Assembly: GCA_021372615.1 (NCBI GenBank)
Contig: JAJFUB010000091.1
Span: 1-56,134 of the forward strand
Length of the DNA: 56,134 nucleotides
Source: a bacterium
GTDB taxonomy: Bacteria > Armatimonadota > Zipacnadia > Zipacnadales > UBA11051
Reading direction: 5' to 3'
The notes beneath the pieces were generated by a model. The model saw only the letters and a program-made list of their open reading frames with translations. It was not told the origin of the DNA and did no database searches. Made by a program: the position numbers and the translations under genes. Position 1 is the first letter of the stretch, and each line of letters begins with the position of its first letter. Shown one piece after another: positions 41,959 to 50,542 of this stretch.

Positions 41959-44049
41959 CTACAGACCCGACAGGCTCACCGGCCCCATGATCCGCTGCGG
42001 CGCGGGCTGCGGCAGGCGCGTCACGTTGACCGTCAGGCCCTTGGCGTCCAGCCTGGCGCTCGTGATGACGAAGCGTGCGTCGCCCTGCACCAGGTTGTCC
42101 CTGTAGTAGTCCCGCCAGGCCTGTTCGGCCCCGGCGAAGGCGTGCTCGATGGCCGTGAGCGTTCCGGACGTGAGGGCGAAGCCCTCAGGGTTCGTCCAGC
42201 CCAACGACCAGGGGTTGTCCGTCGCCCCGTCCACATGCGCGTACTGGATCCAGAAGCCGGCGATGTTGCTGCCCGCGCGGATGGCCTCGACGAAGTCACC
42301 CTCAATCCCGGCGGGCTTGCGGTTCATGCCCCACAACAGCGTGACGACCGGGAAGTCAGCGACCCGCGGCCACAGCGCAGCGACGCTGCAGGGGGGCTCG
42401 ACATAGACCATGTCGCCGGCGAAGTCGAAGACGCCCCGGAAGGCAATGGGGCCGCGCTGGCCCGTCCAGCCGCCGACCGGCTTGCCCTGCGCGGCACAGA
42501 GGTCATGGACACGCTTGCAGAACTCCAGCTTGCGCTCCACCCAGAAGGCCTTCCACGCCGGGCCGGCGCTATCGGCCTTCGGGTCGGGCTTGCCCGGCTG
42601 CTTTGCGCACCACGCCGCGAACTTCGCCAGGCACGCCGCGCAGTAGCATGGCTGCCGGTCGAACTCGAAGTTGTCGTCGAGGATGACGCCATCGAGCGTC
42701 GGGTAGCTGTCGAGTAGCGTCTGCACAATCCCCAGGTTGTGCTCCCACACGCCCTGATCGAGCGGGCAGACGGTCTGGCGGAGCTTGGGTTCCGGCACGA
42801 CGCGATCTCTGCCGACATACGGCGGTGCGTCCTTCAGGTGCACCGGGAACCGCTTCCAGTCCAGGTAGAGCCCGCCGATCACCTGGATGCCGCGCGCCTG
42901 GCACGCGGCGAGGGCGTCAGCGAACTTGTCGCCCGGGTAGTCCTTGAGCGAGCCGCGCAGCGCGTCGCCGGGGATGCTGTGGGCGCAGTTGATCCCGCCG
43001 CCCTCATACCGCAACAACGGCTGGACCGTGGCGACATGCAGCCGTGTCAGGAAGTCGGCGGCTTCCGGAGGTGTGAAGCTCGTGAGGAGGCATGCCGAGG
43101 GGTCATGCAGCCAGGTCTCGAGGTGCTGCTTGACGCGCGGCAACTCGCAGGCCACGCGGACCGACGCCGTCTTCCCGTCGGCCAGGCCGGCCACGGGGAT
43201 CGTCACCGCCGTCAGCGACCCCAGCGTCTGCGCCTCCGGTCGCGCCAGCCGCTTCCCGTCCACCGAGACCGACGAGACCCTGGCCCCGCGCGGGAGCGCG
43301 ACCCGGAACGTCTGCGGCAGGGGGTGGACGCCCGGGCCATGGGGCAGGAGCCAGGCCAGGAGGTTATCGAGCACCTGCGCTGCCGTGCCGCTGTCGTCGG
43401 TGACGAAGCGGTAGTTCGATGGGCAGAAGCCCAACACCGCGCAGCGTCCCTGACCCTCCTCGCGCAGCGACCCCAGACAGCGCCCCTCGGCATCGCGGGC
43501 CACCTCGAGGCCGTCCAGCCGGTCGAAGGCGACCATCTCGCGGCCGCCGTCGCCCAGCTTCAGATGGCCCGCAAACACCGGGAAGGCCCAATGCTGCTCC
43601 CCGAGGCCGGCCGTCAGGGGCGAGTCGGGCAGCGTCAGCCCCTTGATGTACACACTCCGCGCGTTCTTGACGCCGCAGGCGGCCAGCAGCTCCGGGCAGG
43701 ACATCGGCCCGCCCCAGTTGCCGTACATCGCGCCACCGGCAGCCACGTACGCCTTCAGTCCCGCGATCTGCTCGGGGGTGAAGTGGCGCTTCAGGCTGGT
43801 GACGACGAGGTCGTAGGCGGCCAGCTTCGCCGCGTCGGCCAGGTCGTCCGGCTGGCCCTGCGTCACCGCGAACCCCCGCCGCAGCAGCGCGGAGTAGATC
43901 GTGAAGTCATAGCCGTTATAGCTGTTCTCAGGCTGCACGACGAGAGCCGTGCCGCCGGCGAAGGAGACCGGCGCAGCGGCGGCGAGGCCAGCGGCCAAGC
44001 AGACAATCCCCGCGAGAACTGCCGTGAGTCGTCGCTGGCCGGTTAGCAT
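41959..44049 (-). CDS. Secreted glycoside-hydrolase-like protein with GATase-like N-terminal domain
   Basis: A 696-aa exported protein with signal peptide AVLAGIVCLAAGLAAAA. Residues about 30-230 resemble a class I amidotransferase-like/ThuA-type flavodoxin fold (YDLVVTSLKRHFTPEQIAGL, GGAMYGNWGG). A small beta domain follows. From about 330 there is a barrel: GIQVIGGLYLDWKRF, LDGVILDDNFEFDRQPCYCAACLAKF, FDFAGDMVYVEPP. VILDDNFEF is the likely catalytic strand, next to a C-x-C-x-x-C motif. GAGGG lies before ATG 44049. No CAZy family is assigned. Confidence 0.65.
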   Translation of the reverse strand: MLTGQRRLTAVLAGIVCLAAGLAAAAPVSFAGGTALVVQPENSYNGYDFTIYSALLRRGFAVTQGQPDDLADAAKLAAYDLVVTSLKRHFTPEQIAGLKAYVAAGGAMYGNWGGPMSCPELLAACGVKNARSVYIKGLTLPDSPLTAGLGEQHWAFPVFAGHLKLGDGGREMVAFDRLDGLEVARDAEGRCLGSLREEGQGRCAVLGFCPSNYRFVTDDSGTAAQVLDNLLAWLLPHGPGVHPLPQTFRVALPRGARVSSVSVDGKRLARPEAQTLGSLTAVTIPVAGLADGKTASVRVACELPRVKQHLETWLHDPSACLLTSFTPPEAADFLTRLHVATVQPLLRYEGGGINCAHSIPGDALRGSLKDYPGDKFADALAACQARGIQVIGGLYLDWKRFPVHLKDAPPYVGRDRVVPEPKLRQTVCPLDQGVWEHNLGIVQTLLDSYPTLDGVILDDNFEFDRQPCYCAACLAKFAAWCAKQPGKPDPKADSAGPAWKAFWVERKLEFCKRVHDLCAAQGKPVGGWTGQRGPIAFRGVFDFAGDMVYVEPPCSVAALWPRVADFPVVTLLWGMNRKPAGIEGDFVEAIRAGSNIAGFWIQYAHVDGATDNPWSLGWTNPEGFALTSGTLTAIEHAFAGAEQAWRDYYRDNLVQGDARFVITSARLDAKGLTVNVTRLPQPAPQRIMGPVSLSGL

Positions 44050-44104
44050 GATGTGCCCTCATGTATGCTCTTCACTCGTCGCTCGCCACGCCGGCGGGAT
44101 CGGC

Positions 44105-44178
44105 GTAGTGGCGCGATTCATCGCGCCGCCATTCGGCCTCGCCGCTCCATCGTTGGGCGCGATGAATTGCACCGCTAC
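44105..44178. repeat. GTAG-headed paired hairpin, supplies a stop codon
   Basis: The arms 44105-44127 and 44156-44178 differ at 3 of 23 positions; each holds a GGCGCGA-TTCA-TCGCGCC type stem, and the ends are GTAG and CTAC. The stop codon of the WbsX-like gene (44175-44177) lies inside the terminal CTAC. A sister copy is inside the same gene at 44653-44701. Confidence 0.7.
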
Positions 44179-46946
44179 TGCAGCCGCATCTCGTCTATCG
44201 CCACCTTCACTCCCTGGGCGCTGCAGGGGTCGAAGCGGAACTGCACGACCTTGCCGCGCCAGCGGGGGTTGGCCTTCAGGTCCATGACCAGGTCGTGCCA
44301 CTGCCCGTCGGCCACAATGTCCGCGCGGCAACTGAGCGCCTCGCTGACGCCCGAGCCGACCGACCAGAAGAGCTGCGCCGTGTCCTTGCCCGCCGGCAGG
44401 CCCTCATACTTGAGGCGAATCACGAGCCGGCTGAACTTGCTCGCGCGCACGCCCTGGAGCGCGGCTGTCAGGGCCGGATCGCGGCTGGCCGTGACGAAGC
44501 TCAGCACACCGTTCTCGGCCTTGAAGTCGCCCACGCCCATCGCCGCGCCCCAGCCCTGCGTGCCGTCGCTGAAGTCCCAGCTCGTGCGCGGCGGCACATC
44601 CATGTCGGTGAAGTCGTACGGCCCGAGACCCACATCCTGCGGCCCGAAGTTCGTAGGGGCGCGATTCATCGCGCCGGGGGCGCCATGAATGGCGCCGCTA
44701 CAGAACACATCGCGCACCGTTTCATACATCCCGAAGCCGAACTCCGCGCAGGGCTCGGCGTAGGAGCCCTCGCCCCACTCGTTCAGCGGGCCGAGCATCA
44801 GCCGCTTGATGCCGTGCTCGTCGGCGAACTTCTTGGCCTCCTCGCAGATCTGGCGGAAGAGGGGCACCGTGCGGCCGGTGATGACCACGCCGCGGTCGCC
44901 ATGCCACGGGCGGCTGTCCCAGCCGGTCGAGATGTTCGGCATGAACGGCAGCGTGTCAATGTCCACGAACTGCTGCCAGTGCTCGCGGCTGGAGCCCGCG
45001 ACCAGGTCGAAGGAGAAGCGCATGGGGTTGGCGGCCTTGCCGCCGTGGCCCATGTAGTGATAGGTCGTCGTCTCCGAGTAGCCCTCGTCCTTGAGCAGCT
45101 TGACGGCGCCGGCATCGGGGCTGCACATGGCCATGAAGTAGATGCCCTTGTAGCCGGCCGCCTTCACCATCTCCTGCGAGATGTCCAGCAGCTTCTTGGC
45201 CCCGGCGCTGCCACCCATGTCCCGCCGCATGTTCCCCGGCGCCCAGATGCATACCACCGGCATGTCGTTGATGCGGTAGTACTCGGGCATGGCGAAATAG
45301 TGGTCAATCCAGTACTGCGTCACGGCCCGCTGGTCCGCCTCCGAGTGCGTGTTGGGGGCGTTGTGGTTGGCCCACATCATGCACCACTTCAGGTACTTGT
45401 GGTACTTGCTCTTCATGTAGGCATTGTGCAGCCAGTGCTCCAGGTGCCGCCCGCCGGCGCTCCAGTACCAGTCCACGCTGAAGTACTTGATGCCGTTCTC
45501 CACGGCCCACTTGATCTGCCAGTCCGCGCACTCGGGGTTGCCTTCGTCATACCAGCCCAGCACCGGCTTGCGGATCGGGGCGACATCGCGCACGCAGCGC
45601 CACTTGTTCGCCCCGTCCCAGCCGGGGAAGTAGTAGGCGCCGATCTCGTAGTCACACTGCACGGGCTTGGGCTCGGGGACATATGAGGCCTTCGGCAGCT
45701 TGAGGTCCGGTAGCAGGCGCACCTCCGCCGCCGCCGGCGCCGCGGGCGCGCCCGGCCCGGTCAGCGTCGCCTGCACGCGCGCTGCGATGGGCCGATCAGC
45801 GCGCACGATCAGCCGCTGCCGCACCGTCTCGGCAGGCGGCACCTCCGGCAGGTTCAGCGCCGCCCCGGTGCCCACCAGCCGCATGCCGGCCGGCAGGTCC
45901 AGCTTCCCGATTTTCAGCCCCTGGGCGGCCGTGCCGCCATGGTTGGTCACCGTCAGCAGCAGCGGGGAATCGCGCCCGGCGCGGTTAAGCGCATCCTCGG
46001 CGAAGAACCCCGTCACCTCGACATCGGGCGGGCCCTCGGGCTCGGCGGCCAGGGCCACCGTCTGGACCGTCCCCGCGGCGCCCCGGGGCAGGCTGATCCC
46101 GAGCAGCAGGCAGTTGCCGACCCAGCCGGACGAACCCGAGACATCCAGGTTGTAAACATGCGGCCGCCCATCCGCGCGCAGCGGGAAGGCCAGCCGCTGC
46201 AGACCCGAGGCCTTGTCCGAGGCCCAGGTGAGCGTGGCCGCCTCGGCGCCGGTCGCGGTCATCTGCACATGCACGACCCACTTGTCATCCACGGGCACCT
46301 GCAGGGGCGGGCTCACGAGCTGGAAGTCGTCGCCCGTGGCCGCGAACTGCAGCCCCCGGGCGGGCGTGACCGTGCCGCCGCCTTGGCCGGTCCAGCCCTG
46401 CAGCCCGCCGGCGAAGTTCCACCGCTCCTCTTTGACCGGCGCCGCCGCCCCCAGGTCCACGATGCGGATCCAGTCAATGGCGAAGGTCTTCTGCCCGCCG
46501 CGCACCGCCGGCAAGTCCAGCCGCAGCAGGATGATCTTCCCCTCGCCCTGCCAGTACGGCTGAATGCGGACCTCGTGCCACTCGTTATCCCCGGTGACGG
46601 CGAAGTGTGTCTCCTTGCCGGGCGAGAAGCCGCCGTACTGCGTCTGGGTGGTGTTGGTCCAGAAGATCTCGCCGTCGCCGCCGTCATCGGTCTTCAGCCG
46701 CACCTCGACCGCCTGCCACGGCGTCGCCGTGATCTCGAACTGCGGGCCGATGAGGAACGGGTCCCAGTCCACGATCGTGCCCTGCAGCAGGCCGTCGGCC
46801 ACCTTGACGTCCTTGATGTGGTTGGCGCCCTTCCAGCCCTCCACGTCGCCGGCGGTGTTGAAGTTCCACTCCTTCACCACCTGCGGGGCGGCGAAGATGC
46901 AGCTTGCGAGCAACGTCCCGAGCAGCACCAGCATCCCGGCTCTCAT
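44175..46946 (-). CDS. Secreted WbsX / GH99-like protein with carbohydrate-binding domains
   Basis: A 923-aa exported protein with signal peptide MLVLLGTLLASCIFA. Residues about 20-400 hold two or three jelly-roll, CBM-type domains (VKEWNFNTAGDVEGWKG, ERWNFAGGLQGWTGQ). The WbsX-type barrel from about 430 includes IGAYYFPGWDGANKW, GIKYFSVDWYWSAGGRH, MPVVCIWAPGNMRRDM and LMLGPLNEWGEGSYAEP. A final jelly-roll ends at 923. Residues about 749-765 are encoded by a GTAG-type hairpin element. ATG 46946 has AGGAGG 6 nt upstream; a TTG at 46961 is rejected. It begins 11 nt after the upstream gene. Confidence 0.78.
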   Translation of the reverse strand: MRAGMLVLLGTLLASCIFAAPQVVKEWNFNTAGDVEGWKGANHIKDVKVADGLLQGTIVDWDPFLIGPQFEITATPWQAVEVRLKTDDGGDGEIFWTNTTQTQYGGFSPGKETHFAVTGDNEWHEVRIQPYWQGEGKIILLRLDLPAVRGGQKTFAIDWIRIVDLGAAAPVKEERWNFAGGLQGWTGQGGGTVTPARGLQFAATGDDFQLVSPPLQVPVDDKWVVHVQMTATGAEAATLTWASDKASGLQRLAFPLRADGRPHVYNLDVSGSSGWVGNCLLLGISLPRGAAGTVQTVALAAEPEGPPDVEVTGFFAEDALNRAGRDSPLLLTVTNHGGTAAQGLKIGKLDLPAGMRLVGTGAALNLPEVPPAETVRQRLIVRADRPIAARVQATLTGPGAPAAPAAAEVRLLPDLKLPKASYVPEPKPVQCDYEIGAYYFPGWDGANKWRCVRDVAPIRKPVLGWYDEGNPECADWQIKWAVENGIKYFSVDWYWSAGGRHLEHWLHNAYMKSKYHKYLKWCMMWANHNAPNTHSEADQRAVTQYWIDHYFAMPEYYRINDMPVVCIWAPGNMRRDMGGSAGAKKLLDISQEMVKAAGYKGIYFMAMCSPDAGAVKLLKDEGYSETTTYHYMGHGGKAANPMRFSFDLVAGSSREHWQQFVDIDTLPFMPNISTGWDSRPWHGDRGVVITGRTVPLFRQICEEAKKFADEHGIKRLMLGPLNEWGEGSYAEPCAEFGFGMYETVRDVFCSGAIHGAPGAMNRAPTNFGPQDVGLGPYDFTDMDVPPRTSWDFSDGTQGWGAAMGVGDFKAENGVLSFVTASRDPALTAALQGVRASKFSRLVIRLKYEGLPAGKDTAQLFWSVGSGVSEALSCRADIVADGQWHDLVMDLKANPRWRGKVVQFRFDPCSAQGVKVAIDEMRLQ
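44653..44701. repeat. GTAG-headed REPIN-like element inside a coding sequence
   Basis: The arms 44653-44675 and 44679-44701 pair with 3 mismatches in 23; the ends are GTAG and CTAC. It encodes roughly SGAIHGAPGAMNRAPT on the minus strand without a stop, between the barrel and the last jelly-roll of the WbsX-like protein. Confidence 0.75.
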
Positions 46947-46957
46947 GACAGTCCTCC

Positions 46958-49549
46958 TCAATCCGGCAAGCGTTCGAAGCGGATGCTGTCCAGGCTGAAG
47001 CTCCCCGGCGTGTCGCCGGAGCCCACGAAGTAGACGCTGTCACACAGGAAGAACCACTCGGTCGCGTACTTGAGGTCCGCGAAGACCTTCGGCTCCTGAC
47101 CGGGTGCTGTGACCGTCAGCGTGTACGCCGGTTTCTCGACGCCGAGCGCGAAGTCACACTGGACGTGCAGCCACTGCCCGAGCGGGAAGGCCATGGCCTC
47201 GCCGGCGGTGGTGGAGAGCTTCCCGTCGTGGTTGAAGCGCGCCAGCGGGCCGGCGCCCTTGCCCTCGTAGCGAACTTCGAGCAGGCAGTCGGCGCCGTCC
47301 ACCCGCACGTCGAAGGTCAACCGCGCCCGGCCCGTCCGGAAGGGTGTCACCGAGCGGTGCATGAACGGCCAGAAGCTGCAGCCGGCCGCGTCGGTGAACT
47401 TCACGCAGCGCTTCCCGGCCGCGGGGTTTTGATCGCTGACGGCGACCGTCGCCGCGTCGCGGTTCCAGGACTGCCAGGGCGTCGCTGGCCTGCTGCCCAC
47501 CGCGAGGTCCTCGAAGTCCTCGGAGAAGCCACTCGTCTTGGGGTCGAGGGGGTGGAAGTCCCCCAGCGTCTCGGGGACGTTCTGGCCGCACAGGCCGAAC
47601 TGCGGGGGCGCGTCATACCCGAGCACAACCGCCGCGTGGTCCTTGAGGTACTCGAGTCGCACCGCCAGGAACTCGCCCTGCCGCGTCACAGTGGCGCCGC
47701 TTAGCGCGGGATAGGCCGCCAGGAGGCGCGCCTCGCCCTGCAGCGGCAACCACACCCGCACGTTGCGCAGCTCGGGGTTCAGGTCGGTGTAGTCGTCGGC
47801 GTTCAGGTCGGTCATGCGCCCGCCGACGCGGCTGCTCATGTCCACGATGTGCAGGACGATCTGCCCCTGCTTCTGGCGCAGCGTACACAGCAACGGGGCC
47901 AACCCGGCATTGGCCACCGCGCCGTACGACGGCCCGCAGCCCAGGGCCTTCAGCGCCCCCAGCAGCGCCTCATCCTGCGGGTAGAGCACCTGGTCAGTCG
48001 CCAGGTACGCCACCTTCCCCTGCCCCAGCGTGTGCACGGTCAGCGCCGGGCGGCCGTCGGCGAACGACAGCAGCGTCTGCGCCGTCCCCGGCGTCACATC
48101 CCACGACCCCAGCATCCAGCAACTGCGGTCGCCGATCCTGATCGCCGCGGGCTTGTTGGCCTGACGCGCCGTGCGCTTGAGGCCCAGGAGGCCGTCATCG
48201 CGCAGGCCGTCGCCGCACACCAGCAGCACGCCGCCCTGGCGGACGAAGGCCTCCAGCCACTGCATCGTCTCGGGGGCGAGGGCGTTCCCCATCGGCAGCA
48301 CCACCACGCGGTACGGCGCCAGGCCCTGCCGGAGCGTCTCCTCATTGACGATGTCGGTGAAGTAGCGCGCCTCCTGCAGACACCGGGCCGCATTGCCAGC
48401 GACGGTCGTGTCCCACTTGCGGCCCTGCGCCAGCCAGGTCGTCTCGCTGTCCAGCACGGCCACCTGCGACAGCGACGTGGAGGGCCCCAGGGCCGGGGCG
48501 CGGTCGCGCACGAACTGCGCCATGCGCCGCGTCATCTCGATGGCCGAGGGCGGGAGGTCGCCACCGACCGTCCAGGCGAACCACTGGCCGCCGTGGGCCA
48601 TCGTCAGCGCGCCTTCCTGGAAGGTGCGCTGCGGCGAATAGACCCGCGTCAGCGCCCGGTAGGGGGCCGCGTAGCTCATGATGTCCCAGGGGATCTTCTG
48701 CTGCGCCCCCCAGCGCATGACCACCGCCGGCAGTTGCCGGATCGAGCCACAGTCGCCCGTAAGGGTGTCCGCCCAGTCCGGCATCGGTTCGGGTTTGTGC
48801 GACCATGACCAGTTGCTCGTGTACATCGCCCGCTTGCTGGCGGTGTGGATCGTCTCGGCGACGAGGCGGCGGTACTCGTGGAAGCGCTGGTAGTGCCAGT
48901 CGCACCACTTGGCCCACAGCGGGGAGGCCTCATCGCGCGGCGCGTCCTGACCCGTGTCAGCTTTCCATTCCCTGAGGCAGTTGTCGCACCAGCAGGGCTT
49001 CGTGAGGATGTAGTCACCGTCGAACCAAAAGCCATCGGGGTCGTACCGGGCGATGATCTCCTTGATCTGCGGGAGGAACTGCTCGTAGAGGTAGCCCCTT
49101 TTATCGCGGTTGGGCCGGTTGCACACGCACGGGTCGCCGTTGATGGTGATCTCGCCCTTGGCTGTGCGCATGGCCCACTCGGGGTGGTCCTTGACCTGCA
49201 GCGGCCGCCGGTCCACCGACATGTAGATGCAGAGCTTCTTGCCCAGCTTCTGCGTGACCGTCTTGAACGTCGCGAGGGTGTCATAGCCGTCGGCGTTGGG
49301 GTTGTTCAGGCCGACCTTGGTGGGGTAGGTCGCGTAGCCGTTGCTCTGGGCCGAGACCTGGACCATGGTCACTGGGACACTGCGGAAGGCCTCGAGCAGC
49401 TCGTCCGGGGGCACCCCCTTGCCCAGCAGCCCCGAGTGGTTGTCGCAGTGGATGTTGACCAGCGAACTGCGGTACCAGTCGTTGCGCGGCTTCTGGGCCA
49501 TCGCGCAGGAGGCTACAGCCAGCAGCAGGGCAAGCAGGGCCAGGCGCAT
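46958..49549 (-). CDS. Secreted GHL6-like glycoside hydrolase with beta-galactosidase trimerisation-like domain
   Basis: An 863-aa exported protein; signal peptide LALLALLLAVASCAMAQ. The N-terminal barrel (residues about 20-390) fits hypothetical glycosyl hydrolase 6: KLCIYMSVDRRPLQVKDHPE, RYDPDGFWFDGDYILTKPCW, then a CWCDNCLREWK Cys motif. About 400-600 resembles the trimerisation domain of GH42-type enzymes (VAVLDSETTWLAQ, VVVLPMGNALAPETMQWLEAFV). A C-terminal jelly-roll begins near 690. ATG 49549 has GGAGGG 9 nt upstream; the frame is open to 49702 but lacks a signal peptide there. It is the first gene of a four-gene minus-strand operon. Confidence 0.75.
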   Translation of the reverse strand: MRLALLALLLAVASCAMAQKPRNDWYRSSLVNIHCDNHSGLLGKGVPPDELLEAFRSVPVTMVQVSAQSNGYATYPTKVGLNNPNADGYDTLATFKTVTQKLGKKLCIYMSVDRRPLQVKDHPEWAMRTAKGEITINGDPCVCNRPNRDKRGYLYEQFLPQIKEIIARYDPDGFWFDGDYILTKPCWCDNCLREWKADTGQDAPRDEASPLWAKWCDWHYQRFHEYRRLVAETIHTASKRAMYTSNWSWSHKPEPMPDWADTLTGDCGSIRQLPAVVMRWGAQQKIPWDIMSYAAPYRALTRVYSPQRTFQEGALTMAHGGQWFAWTVGGDLPPSAIEMTRRMAQFVRDRAPALGPSTSLSQVAVLDSETTWLAQGRKWDTTVAGNAARCLQEARYFTDIVNEETLRQGLAPYRVVVLPMGNALAPETMQWLEAFVRQGGVLLVCGDGLRDDGLLGLKRTARQANKPAAIRIGDRSCWMLGSWDVTPGTAQTLLSFADGRPALTVHTLGQGKVAYLATDQVLYPQDEALLGALKALGCGPSYGAVANAGLAPLLCTLRQKQGQIVLHIVDMSSRVGGRMTDLNADDYTDLNPELRNVRVWLPLQGEARLLAAYPALSGATVTRQGEFLAVRLEYLKDHAAVVLGYDAPPQFGLCGQNVPETLGDFHPLDPKTSGFSEDFEDLAVGSRPATPWQSWNRDAATVAVSDQNPAAGKRCVKFTDAAGCSFWPFMHRSVTPFRTGRARLTFDVRVDGADCLLEVRYEGKGAGPLARFNHDGKLSTTAGEAMAFPLGQWLHVQCDFALGVEKPAYTLTVTAPGQEPKVFADLKYATEWFFLCDSVYFVGSGDTPGSFSLDSIRFERLPD

Positions 49550-49691
49550 GGGCACGGTCCCTCCACGATAGTGCTGCTCTGTTCCATTTCCTCCCCGGCC
49601 GCACCTGCCTCCGCATCCTCCGGGCAGCACGCAGGAGTGTCGCAGCCCCGCGCGGAACTCTCCCCTCAGAGACCAATGTGTGAGGCCGACC

Positions 49692-50489
49692 ATGGACATC
49701 ACGGCGCTATCACGTCACGCCGGCAACCTGCGTAGCATCTACGAGGGGCTGCTGGAGTCCGAACTAGATCGCGGCCTGCAGCGCCTGCTGGCCGACGAGC
49801 AGTGGGGGTTGCTGGCCATCTGGGCCATCACGGCCGCCGAGGTGCCGGCGCGGCGCATCATCACCAAGCTGCTGGAGGCCGAGCGCTTCCAGGAGTTGGC
49901 GCTCCCCGCGTGTCTGCGGCGGCAGGTGCGGCGGCAGGAAGTCATCGTGCACAACCCCGCCCGCGCCAAGCGCATCTTCCGCGACATGGATGCCGAGGAG
50001 GACGAGGCCGGGATTCCCGAGCACATCATGCAGGAGGCCCAGGACATCGCCGACGCGGCCGACACCAGCCGCATGGCCGCGCTGAGCCGCGAGGCCGGCA
50101 TAGACCGCGACCCTCTGCGCGAGCTGATCGTCAACGGCATCGCCCAGAAGCTGAACACCTCGGAGATCGCCGGCGAGGTGCTGATAGCCATCGCCAAGGC
50201 CGGCGCCTTCGAGGACGCGCGGCGCATGGCCGCCCTGAAGTTGGCCAACAATGACCTCGTGATGCGCCGCCTGGCGCGCGAGGGGCGTGGCGCGGACATG
50301 ATCGTCGTGGCCGAGAACTCGGGGCTCGAATCGGTCCGCACCAACGTCGCCCGCGCGCTCGGGCCCGTGATGGGCGCCATGCGCTCCCAGAAAGACTGGG
50401 ACAGCCTGCGCTGGGCCGGCAAGCACCACCCCGACCCCAAGGCCCGCGAGGCCGTCGCCAAGGTGCTGGCCGACGAAGCACAGGCGTAG
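49692..50489 (+). CDS. All-helical hypothetical cytoplasmic protein
   Basis: A 265-aa protein predicted by eye to be almost wholly helical, with repeated helix pairs that could be HEAT- or armadillo-like (LLAIWAITAAEVPARRIITKLLEA, EVLIAIAKAGAFEDARRMAALKLA, VRTNVARALGPVMGAMRSQ). No signal peptide, membrane helix or catalytic motif. I do not recognise the family. ATG 49692 has GAGG at 49682-49685; an in-frame GTG at 49680 is less likely. It is divergent from the glycoside hydrolase operon and 53 nt before a ceramidase-like gene. Confidence 0.6.
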   Translation: MDITALSRHAGNLRSIYEGLLESELDRGLQRLLADEQWGLLAIWAITAAEVPARRIITKLLEAERFQELALPACLRRQVRRQEVIVHNPARAKRIFRDMDAEEDEAGIPEHIMQEAQDIADAADTSRMAALSREAGIDRDPLRELIVNGIAQKLNTSEIAGEVLIAIAKAGAFEDARRMAALKLANNDLVMRRLAREGRGADMIVVAENSGLESVRTNVARALGPVMGAMRSQKDWDSLRWAGKHHPDPKAREAVAKVLADEAQA

Positions 50490-50542
50490 GGGCGGGGATC
50501 AGGGGACCGCGCCGTTACCCTTGTCGGGGAGAGGCACCACCG

